Positions 24,295 through 30,723 of a DNA stretch of 64,000 nt are shown in pieces. Each line of letters starts with the position of its first letter. The first letter of the stretch is position 1. Origin of the DNA: JAYZDF01 sp036337945 (GTDB lineage Bacteria > Myxococcota > Kuafuiibacteriia > Kuafuiibacteriales > Kuafuiibacteriaceae); NCBI GenBank assembly GCA_036337945.1, contig JAYZDF010000028.1, forward strand, positions 1-64,000, written 5' to 3'. The position numbers and the translations under genes are program-made. The notes under the pieces were generated by a model that saw nothing but the letters and a program-made list of their open reading frames with translations, had not been told where the DNA came from and did no database searches.

Positions 24295-24942
24295 TTAGAT
24301 TTGGGGCATGGCTTGTTCGGCAAGTTGTGCTCTAAACTTTTTCTCCATAGCGCGCACTTTAGCGACATAGGCAACAGGCTGTGCCCCTCTACAGTATCCA
24401 TACTTGGCGTTTTCTGCGTATTCAGATTTTTGCAGTAATAGAATCGCCTTTTCTACATTATCGAACCACTTGTGAGGATCTAGGCCTATTTGTCGCGCTA
24501 ATTTTTGTGCATCGTAAACATGACCTAATCCAGCATTGTAAGCGGCCAGGGCGAAATTGACGCGCTCTTGAGGGGGGACTCGGTCGTTCAGAATGAGTAT
24601 CAATCGCTTTAGATAGCTTGTGCCTGCTTCGATATTGGATTCGAGGTCGCTAACGTCCGAGAAGCCGAGATGGCGTCCTGTGGCTGGCATGACTTGCAAC
24701 AAGCCCCTTGCTCCGACCCGACTTACAGCATTTTCGTCGAAGCGAGATTCGGTATACGCCACAGCACTGACCAAGAGCCAATCCATGCGATAGTTTCGCG
24801 CGTGTCGCTGAATGACTTGATCGAATTTTGAAATGGTCGGCTGGGTAGCCGTGGAGTCAGGCGATACGATTGGGGGGACAATGGCTACTCCGCTTAGTGA
24901 AAACGATAGTAATAAGGTGGTTGAATAATAAAGCATGCTCAT
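24295..24942 (-). CDS. Lytic transglycosylase (SLT domain)
   Basis: 215 residues with an N-terminal hydrophobic segment (signal peptide or anchor). The Slt70-like catalytic domain shows Glu65 in YTESRF, followed by GARGLLQVMPATG (usually GAMGLMQxMPxT), then NIEAGTSYLKRL and FALAAYNAG. It would cleave peptidoglycan with formation of 1,6-anhydromuramic acid in the periplasm. The C-terminal 60 residues (HKWFDNVEKAILL onward, ending YGYCRGAQPVAYV) match the tail of MltF-like enzymes; MltF's solute-binding part is absent. Its stop is four bases from that of the Spy-like gene on the opposite strand. Substrate specificity is not evident. Confidence 0.9.
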   Translation of the reverse strand: MSMLYYSTTLLLSFSLSGVAIVPPIVSPDSTATQPTISKFDQVIQRHARNYRMDWLLVSAVAYTESRFDENAVSRVGARGLLQVMPATGRHLGFSDVSDLESNIEAGTSYLKRLILILNDRVPPQERVNFALAAYNAGLGHVYDAQKLARQIGLDPHKWFDNVEKAILLLQKSEYAENAKYGYCRGAQPVAYVAKVRAMEKKFRAQLAEQAMPQI

Positions 24943-25041
24943 AGATCGGCAGGTGATCCCGTATGTTAAAGAAAAACGAACATTTTCTTGCTTTTTTAAG
25001 ATTTAGGGTATTCATGAACGATCGTCGCCCGCTCGTCTTTC

Positions 25042-25851
25042 ATGGTGAGCGAGACGAATGGTCTTATGTTGTTTGGCACGTGCGCAAAACTGAGAAGCCT
25101 ACCTTGTGGAGCGCTCATGGCCGCATCGCTGCTGGCGTGTGCCGCGGGCTGCCAAACCGGGTCGTCAACGACCGACCGCATCTCAGGGGCAGGGCGAACA
25201 GACACAGGATCGACCACGACGCCGGCTGAAGATGCCGCTGCATCTACTACTCCGGATGCTCAACAATTCGCTGATGCGTCTGAAGTTCGCGACGCTAGTA
25301 CGTCAACGACTGATAGTGGGTCCGTATCCATGGATGCTTCTGTCGCAAAGGACGCTGAGCCGTCATCGACCGATAGCGGCGTGCTCTTCGGCGAGCGCCC
25401 AAGCAGCCCGCTTTCAGTGCCTACTTTCATGGCTCAAAATTCCGATGGAGCGTCCAGGTCGCAACCAGACCTCTTAGGTCAACCCACGGTTCTCTGGTTC
25501 TTTCCCTTCGCTGGGACGCCTGGTTGAACGCGTGAGGGTTGCGGGTTCCGCGACCTCTACACTGAGTTTCAGGCACTCGGAGTCCGCATTGTTGGTGCGA
25601 GCTTTAACGACCCGGACCGAAACGCCAACTGGATACAAGAACAGAATTATCAATACGAGGTATGGACCGACACCAATAAGACGCTCGCCATCGCATTCGG
25701 TGCAGCGTCGAGGCTTTCATTTGCGCCGAGCCGCGTGACTGTAATTCTCAACGCACAAGGGCAAGCCGAAGTTATCTATGACCCTGTCAGCAACATTGGC
25801 AATCATCCTGGCCAGGTTCTTGAGGACTGTCGTACCTTATTCGGACCCTGA
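25042..25851 (+). CDS. Lipoprotein selenocysteine peroxiredoxin (PrxQ/BCP type), read through in-frame TGA
   Basis: One frame of 269 residues, with TGA at 25525-25527 read as selenocysteine 162. An N-terminal signal ends in a Cys near residues 33-37 (LLACAAGC, lipobox uncertain). A Thr/Asp/Ala/Ser-rich linker runs to about residue 113. The peroxiredoxin domain then shows PTVLWFFPFAGTPG, the TGA, and TREGCGFRDLY. Pro155 and Thr159 fit the PxxxTxxC signature with Sec162 as the peroxidatic residue, and Cys167 sits five residues later, the PrxQ position of the resolving Cys. Downstream, FNDPDRNANW, FGAASRLSF and APSRVTVILNAQG continue the fold, with Arg231 conserved. It would reduce peroxides at the membrane or cell surface. 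A hairpin like a bacterial SECIS follows the TGA. The start is ATG 25042, or 25066 if a shorter n-region is used. A nonsense mutation is the alternative, but the exact position argues against it. No sel genes lie in the window. Confidence 0.85.
25525..25527 (+). other. In-frame TGA predicted to encode selenocysteine (Sec162)
   Basis: TGA replaces the codon of the peroxidatic cysteine in the TPG-C motif. The frame stays open for 107 codons after it, all of them matching the peroxiredoxin fold. The frame does not shift. Confidence 0.85.
25534..25557 (+). promoter_or_regulatory. bSECIS-like hairpin downstream of the TGA
   Basis: GAGG (25534-25537) pairs with CCTC (25554-25557). G25538 is bulged. 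TTGCGG (25539-25544) pairs with CCGCGA (25548-25553), one pair being G-U, and the apical loop is GTT. The GGTTGC segment and the G-T in the loop recall the E. coli fdhF SECIS (GGUUGCAGGUCUGCACC), with the loop about two bases closer to the TGA. This is the place where SelB would bind. Confidence 0.72.
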
Positions 25852-25853
25852 AT

Positions 25854-26888
25854 CTAAGTTCGACCTACTGATACTACGTGGCGCTGATTCTCCAGCACAA
25901 TTCGATGGATAGCCTGGAGTTGTTTCCTGGTCATTCCTAGATTACGAGCCGCTTGAAAGGCCCGCTCTTCGTTGAGTGGCATTTCCATGCCGTCCTTCAA
26001 CAAAGTATGCACTAAGCTCAAGGCGATCCTGATTACGCGAGCACTGTCTGAAATTTGAATATCCGGAGGAGAATCTATCTCGAGACATGTATCTACGATG
26101 TCATGAGGAAGCCCCTCTGAAAGAAGATACGTCGCAGTGACTACTGACCTAATTTTCGCAGCGCATTGAGCGCGTTCTAGGTTACTCAGTTTTTGAACGG
26201 TTACGTTCTGGTTGGCCAAGTGGGCAAACAAATATAGTGCAAGTGCATGACCGCTGCTGTGGAACAGAGCGCTTGTGTAGACCAAATCTGGGTCTCCAAA
26301 TCCCAAAAGCTTGGAAATGTCACGGGCGCTTCGAGCCACAATCGCCGTTCGTTCCCATAGTTTCTCGTGCTCCATCCCAACATCATTGATTGCTGCGATG
26401 ACCTGTGGGTCGTACAAAAAGCGAGTGCTCAAGCTTAGAGCGATTTCGGCGGTTTCCCGAAGACCTAAGCGCAAGATAGCTTGGTCCAGGCTCTTGATGC
26501 GTGTTCGTGCATGCAAGGCAGAGGTTGCGTATCGAAGCACCGTTGCGGACAAACTAGCATCTAGGCTAATCAGGTTCGCACAATCCTTGAGTGTTGGCTC
26601 ACTCCATACAGCGGTGTTGGCGGATGGTCGCTCAAGAAGCTCTGGCGATTTCATGGATGTCTGCTGGGTGGTGTTGTTGAGGATGCCCACGAGCAGATTC
26701 GCGACGCGAGGAACCGGAGGCAAATCTATCTTGTCTGTTCGCAACAATCGAATTGCCTTTTGCTCCAGCATCGAAAGTTGTTTTTCCCGCTGATTGAGAT
26801 TCAGTTTGAGTATTTCAGCTCTCACCACTGGTAGTGGTGTTGGTTCTCTAGGCTCGGGCGGGGCGACGCTAGCGGTATTGACTTGCAT
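25854..26888 (-). CDS. HDOD-domain signalling protein
   Basis: 344 residues. An N-terminal 60-residue region of unknown function precedes an HDOD domain at about 55-290: LPPVPRVANLLVGILN, LISLDASLSATVLRYATSA, IKSLDQAILRLGLRET, then ALFHSSGHALALYLF. The active-site HD pair of true phosphohydrolases is absent, as is normal for HDOD, so it is a binding or regulatory module rather than a phosphodiesterase. HDOD proteins often regulate motility, biofilm or stress in delta- and gammaproteobacteria. The gene ends two bases from the selenoprotein stop (convergent) and is divergent from the flagellin gene across a 259-base gap, so a role in motility is possible but not shown. Confidence 0.85.
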   Translation of the reverse strand: MQVNTASVAPPEPREPTPLPVVRAEILKLNLNQREKQLSMLEQKAIRLLRTDKIDLPPVPRVANLLVGILNNTTQQTSMKSPELLERPSANTAVWSEPTLKDCANLISLDASLSATVLRYATSALHARTRIKSLDQAILRLGLRETAEIALSLSTRFLYDPQVIAAINDVGMEHEKLWERTAIVARSARDISKLLGFGDPDLVYTSALFHSSGHALALYLFAHLANQNVTVQKLSNLERAQCAAKIRSVVTATYLLSEGLPHDIVDTCLEIDSPPDIQISDSARVIRIALSLVHTLLKDGMEMPLNEERAFQAARNLGMTRKQLQAIHRIVLENQRHVVSVGRT

Positions 26889-26987
26889 GGTTTTCCTTTG
26901 TCTCCTTACGCGATGGTTGGTCGCCAGCGCGTGCTGGGTCGAACGGATCCTCAGAGCCGTTTCTTAAGTCGAAACCGCTATTTTTTG

Positions 26988-27010
26988 CGCAATTTTCCAA
27001 AAAAATTGCG
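26988..27010. other. 9-bp inverted repeat in the HDOD-flagellin intergenic region
   Basis: CGCAATTTT-CCAAA-AAAATTGCG is a perfect 9-bp inverted repeat with a 5-base spacer, preceded by six T. It is not placed as a terminator for either gene, because both transcripts leave this gap. It may be a protein-binding site upstream of the flagellin promoter. Confidence 0.35.
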
Positions 27011-27034
27011 AAATTACCGAGCTAATGCCCGAAA

Positions 27035-27049
27035 TGGCGGTCAGACTGC
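27035..27049 (+). promoter_or_regulatory. Candidate sigma-54 promoter for flagellin
   Basis: TGGC, then TGC, with exactly ten bases between GG (27036-27037) and GC (27048-27049), fits the -24/-12 pattern. Transcription would start near 27061, giving a leader of about 90 bases before the flagellin ATG. One site by eye is suggestive only. Confidence 0.42.
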
Positions 27050-27147
27050 GATCAAGATCACATTTTCTAAGGAAATGACGGTTGTCTTCGAAATCTTCTG
27101 CCTCAGCACTTGCTTGGCTTTGAGAAGCTAAGCATATTGGTAATCGT

Positions 27148-27957
27148 ATGTACCCGATTGGAAGCACGTCAGGGAATCTTCTCCAGCAAATAAATCGCAG
27201 CCAACAGAATTACCAAGCGAATCTGCTGCGCGTTTCCACAGGCAGAAGAATCAACTCGGCGAGCGATGGTGCGGCTCTGTCTGCCATGATCAGTCGACTC
27301 GATACGGAAATTCGGGCGGCCACACAAGCAACTCAGAATATCGGTGATGCATTATCTCTAGGTGCGGTTGCTGATGCGGGGGCGCAAGGTGTGACCGATA
27401 ACATCCAAAGAATCCGAGAATTGTCTGTTCAAGCGGCCAACGACACTTTGACAGATTCAGACCGGCAAACGATTCAGCAGGAAATCAACCACCTAAGATC
27501 GGGCATAAACGACATAGCTTCTTCGACTAATTTCAATCAACAAAACCTGCTCGATGGCACCTTCACGAACCAAAGCTTCCAAGTCGGTTCAAATGCATCT
27601 GATTCGGTCAACCTATCCGTAGGCTCTCTCACCACAGGGGCACTTGGCCTTGATTCAATCGACGTAACGACTTCTGCAAATGCGCGAGCGGCTATCACGA
27701 GCTCATCGGATGCATTAGAAACAACTCTTAGTGTCCGTGGTCAGCTTGGTTCTTTTCAAAACTCGATGGCGACTCGAGCCAGTAATCTAGTAAGTTCGAA
27801 CATACAAAATAGTGCAACACTAAGTCGGATGCGCGATACAGACTTCGCCTCAGCGTCTACCCAACTGCAGATGTCACTGCTTCAATCGTCTACAAGTATG
27901 GCCGCCCTCGCTCATTACAATGTATCCGAAAATTCAATCCTAAATCTTTTCCGTTAG
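27148..27957 (+). CDS. fliC: Flagellin
   Basis: 269 residues, short for a flagellin, consisting almost only of the conserved D0/D1 ends. The N-terminal half has RVSTGRRINSASDGAALSAM, IGDALSLGAVADAGAQ and IQRIRELSVQAANDTL (the TLR5-type segment). The C-terminal part has ANxx-like TRASNLVSSNIQN, RDTDFASASTQLQ, and ends SENSILNLFR where most flagellins read QxVLSLLR. The hypervariable D2/D3 centre is almost absent. It polymerises into the flagellar filament. A FliS gene follows four bases later. The start codon ATG 27148 has only a weak ribosome site. No other flagellar structural gene lies in the window, so the main flagellar cluster must be elsewhere. Confidence 0.92.
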   Translation: MYPIGSTSGNLLQQINRSQQNYQANLLRVSTGRRINSASDGAALSAMISRLDTEIRAATQATQNIGDALSLGAVADAGAQGVTDNIQRIRELSVQAANDTLTDSDRQTIQQEINHLRSGINDIASSTNFNQQNLLDGTFTNQSFQVGSNASDSVNLSVGSLTTGALGLDSIDVTTSANARAAITSSSDALETTLSVRGQLGSFQNSMATRASNLVSSNIQNSATLSRMRDTDFASASTQLQMSLLQSSTSMAALAHYNVSENSILNLFR

Positions 27958-27961
27958 ATAA

Positions 27962-28354
27962 ATGCCTGACCGAAAGCTCAAGCCGAGCGAAGTCATCTAT
28001 CGTTATAAAGAAGTTGAAGTCGGCGGCAGTTTGAAATCTCACCGAATCGTATTAATTTTCGAAAACATCATCACGCAATTTCGACGAGCTGTTCTGGCGG
28101 TCGAACAAAATGACGTTCCGATGCGCGCTGATGCGGTTTCGAAATCGCTCAAAATACTGGGTACTCTGAGACAAGAATTAGACTTTGGCGCTGCTCCAGA
28201 ATTGGCCGCAAACCTAGATGTTTTCTATTTGAGCGCGACGAATAAAGTTTTTGCATGTCATAAAGATGGTGACCGTGATGGTTTTTTGGAATTGGCTTCA
28301 GAGTTTCACTCGGTGCTGGAAAAAATCGCACAAGCGCTTTCTGATCAATCTTGA
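27962..28354 (+). CDS. fliS: FliS-type flagellin export chaperone
   Basis: 130 residues. The pattern follows FliS: an YKEVEVGG start (usually Y-x-x-x-[EQ]-[IV]-x-[TS]-[AS]-S-P), SHRIVLIFENIITQFRRAVLAVEQND, then ALDFGAAPELAANLDVFYLSATNKVF where FliS has LDMExGGEIAxNLxxLYxYM. FliS binds the C-terminal helix of flagellin in the cytoplasm and prevents early polymerisation. The four-base gap to the flagellin gene supports the assignment. The P-E-x-L motif is replaced by SLKSHRI. The end overlaps the convergent isomerase gene by ten bases. Confidence 0.8.
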   Translation: MPDRKLKPSEVIYRYKEVEVGGSLKSHRIVLIFENIITQFRRAVLAVEQNDVPMRADAVSKSLKILGTLRQELDFGAAPELAANLDVFYLSATNKVFACHKDGDRDGFLELASEFHSVLEKIAQALSDQS

Positions 28355-29160
28355 AAGTCAGGTTTTCGCTTTTCGACCATTGCTGAAAAAGCTTCTTGTC
28401 CATCTCGGGAAATAAGTTGGCCTGCATTCCAAGCTGCAACGTATTCGAGACCATCGTCGACCGACAAGTCACGACATCGATTAAGTACCTGTTTCGTACC
28501 GCGAACTGCTAACGGTGACTTCTCTGCGATTGTTTCAGCGAGATTTCGAGCCTCTGCAACTAAGATTTCCTGTGAAGTATAAACATGGTTCAGTAATTGG
28601 ATTCGGTAGGCCTCATCTCCTGTGAAGGTTCGGCCGGTGAAAGCAAGTTCTCGAGTTACGCCCTGCCCAACAATATGTGGTAAGCGCTGCAGTGTTCCAA
28701 CGTCAGCAACAATCGCAAGATCTATCTCTTTGACACAAAACTTTGCATCATGAGTGCCTAATCGAATATCGCATGCGCTGATGAGGTCGATTCCTCCTCC
28801 GTAGCAAGAACCGTGAATCGCAGCGATGACGGGTTTTCTGCATGTCTCGATTGCAGTGAAACTTTTTTGTAAATCTCTGATTGTCTCAAGAACGAATTCT
28901 TGTTTCTCGCCTTCTTCCAGTTCGTTCGCTACGGAAATAACTTCCATAATTAATCCATAGTCAATTCCTGCACAGAACGTGTTGCCTTCGCCCGAGAGGA
29001 TAATCGCTCTAACGGTCTTCTCATGGTCCGCCCAACGGAATGCTTCACCAATTGCATCCCAAGTGCTTCGATCTAGAGAATTGGCTTTGTTGACGCGATT
29101 GATGGAGATGTGCGCGACATGCTTTTGAACATCTACCTTCAAGTTTTTGAAATCACTCAC
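28345..29160 (-). CDS. Enoyl-CoA hydratase family, dienoyl-CoA isomerase (ECH1-like)
   Basis: 271 residues. The crotonase oxyanion loop is FCAGIDYG and GSCYGGGIDLISACD. The acidic residues that mark delta3,5-delta2,4-dienoyl-CoA isomerases all occur: Asp125, Glu145 and Asp153, with the same spacing (20 and 8 residues) as Asp176, Glu196 and Asp204 of rat ECH1. VKEIDLAIVADVGTLQRLP is close to the ECH1 pattern. The enzyme shifts double bonds of odd-position unsaturated acyl-CoA so they can enter beta-oxidation. An acyl-CoA dehydrogenase is encoded at 34769, but not in the same operon. Confidence 0.88.
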   Translation of the reverse strand: MSDFKNLKVDVQKHVAHISINRVNKANSLDRSTWDAIGEAFRWADHEKTVRAIILSGEGNTFCAGIDYGLIMEVISVANELEEGEKQEFVLETIRDLQKSFTAIETCRKPVIAAIHGSCYGGGIDLISACDIRLGTHDAKFCVKEIDLAIVADVGTLQRLPHIVGQGVTRELAFTGRTFTGDEAYRIQLLNHVYTSQEILVAEARNLAETIAEKSPLAVRGTKQVLNRCRDLSVDDGLEYVAAWNAGQLISRDGQEAFSAMVEKRKPDFQD

Positions 29161-29265
29161 TCTGATTTCATAGCATGAGCGACTCTATTCAAACAAATTG
29201 CCGATTTTTCGGAAAATTGTAGAGCTCACTTGCCGAAACGACTTCGTCTTTGTTTAGCTTCGTTC

Positions 29266-30702
29266 ATGAAACAAAATCTCCAGCAACTTCCCATCTGGGG
29301 AATGACTCTTATGTTTTTTCTTGGATGCAGTCGAACGGAGCTGGCTCTTGATGGGCGCCCAAACAAAGACGGCGTTCGTGTGGTACGACCCGCTACCGAT
29401 GGAGGCCTTACTTTGAGTGATGCTTCTGCGGGTCCTGATGCGGCGGTACCTATGCCCGGCGTAGATGCGGGTGTCTCATTCGATACATTCCGGCTTACGG
29501 TTTACGACAACGGCGAAGTGATTCCAGGAGTAGAAGTCATTTTTCATGATCAAGATGGCGATTTCCGGCATTATCAACGAACAGACCGAGACGGAACAGT
29601 CGAGAGAACGGTGAAGCCAGACAGCTTAGTGACAGTTTTCTTTCGACCAGACGACAACGAACCAGACCTTGAATACACAGCGATTACTTATTCTGGGATT
29701 CAACCAGGTGAACATATTCATGTAGGATCACGTGTTGAAGAAAATGGTGGTGATGTTTACCCAGTCCGTTTGGAACTCGATAACATTCCTAGGGATATAG
29801 GAGGCGTGTTTCTGTCCATTGGCTGTGAACAGGAACTTCCAGAAATCAGGTCTCGAACAGTCGAGTTTGAACTTGAAGCGAGATGTTTGGATTCCGAAGG
29901 CCGGGTGAGCTTCTTGCTCTCTAGTACTCGTTCCAGGAGAACCCCAGAGCTTTTTTCTTTTCAAAGGAATGTGTCGATCGCTAAAAATGGAGAAACTGTC
30001 GTTCGTTTTGACAACTGGAACCGAGCTGATGAACAAGAAATTGAAATACAACTCGATGATGTTCCACAAAGTACGTCGTGGTTCTATTTCGAAGCGGGCG
30101 CGGTCGTCGAAGAACGAAAATACAGAAGTGCTCAGACGCAATCCGAAGGACCAAGTGCTGAACTAGCAATTCCTGGTGGCATCTCTTCGGAACACTTTTT
30201 CCGTGCGGCCTTTGTCGTTGGCCGCGAGGAAATTTCAGCCTATACAATTTACGCTTCTCCGCCACAGACAATGAGTGATCATCGTCTGAGTGGAACGGAC
30301 GATTTTCTGAACTTAATCACAAGTGTTGACGTGAGGCGTAGTGCTCGCAGCGAGAGGCCAATTATGACTTGGGTAGAGGAGTCTGGTTCTTCGCTTCAGC
30401 CCGACGGACGATTTGCTCAAATGCTTATTCTTTCGGAAGGAGGTCGGTCCGTACGGTGGATGGCTGTGATTGATCCGAAATATGACGGTCAGTTTGATTT
30501 TCCTGAAATGCCTCCACAAATGGATGAATTCGAGTGGATCAACGAAGGTAGAATAGATATCTGGCAGCTTGTTTCTCTTAAATCAGAGCTATTTGGCGGA
30601 TATGAGACCTTCAAGCGTGATTACGGGCCGCGAGCTATGGATCCGAACGTTCGTGGTCTTTCAGAAACGTATGTTTCTCTTGGTGGCTCCCTCGGATTTT
30701 AG
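29266..30702 (+). CDS. Secreted lipoprotein, beta-rich, unknown function
   Basis: 478 residues from ATG 29266, with a short signal and lipobox FFLGC; TTG at 29230 is the longer alternative. An Asp/Ala/Ser linker (TLSDASAGPDAAVPMPGVDAG) leads to a domain at about 75-160 of the carboxypeptidase-regulatory/Big type (FRLTVYDNGEVIPGVEVIFHDQDGDF, followed by DRDGTVERTV). The remaining 320 residues are beta-rich with alternating hydrophobics and no recognised motif. The protein would be on the outer membrane surface or in the periplasm. It is convergent with another Asp/Ala-linker lipoprotein gene at 30724. Confidence 0.68.
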   Translation: MKQNLQQLPIWGMTLMFFLGCSRTELALDGRPNKDGVRVVRPATDGGLTLSDASAGPDAAVPMPGVDAGVSFDTFRLTVYDNGEVIPGVEVIFHDQDGDFRHYQRTDRDGTVERTVKPDSLVTVFFRPDDNEPDLEYTAITYSGIQPGEHIHVGSRVEENGGDVYPVRLELDNIPRDIGGVFLSIGCEQELPEIRSRTVEFELEARCLDSEGRVSFLLSSTRSRRTPELFSFQRNVSIAKNGETVVRFDNWNRADEQEIEIQLDDVPQSTSWFYFEAGAVVEERKYRSAQTQSEGPSAELAIPGGISSEHFFRAAFVVGREEISAYTIYASPPQTMSDHRLSGTDDFLNLITSVDVRRSARSERPIMTWVEESGSSLQPDGRFAQMLILSEGGRSVRWMAVIDPKYDGQFDFPEMPPQMDEFEWINEGRIDIWQLVSLKSELFGGYETFKRDYGPRAMDPNVRGLSETYVSLGGSLGF

Positions 30703-30723
30703 TTTCAAGGATCGCAAGAACGA

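Noticed and set aside
25042..25527. A truncated lipoprotein or pseudogene ending at 25527
   Set aside because: The TGA sits exactly at the catalytic position, the downstream frame shows no decay, and a SECIS-like hairpin follows. A simple nonsense mutation explains this less well.
25532..25738. A separate small frame starting GTG-like after the TGA of the peroxiredoxin
   Set aside because: It is in another frame, and the peroxiredoxin homology continues in the original frame through the TGA, so a second gene or a frameshift is not needed.
26311..26793. 160-codon plus-strand frame
   Set aside because: Antisense to the HDOD gene, whose domain is clear.
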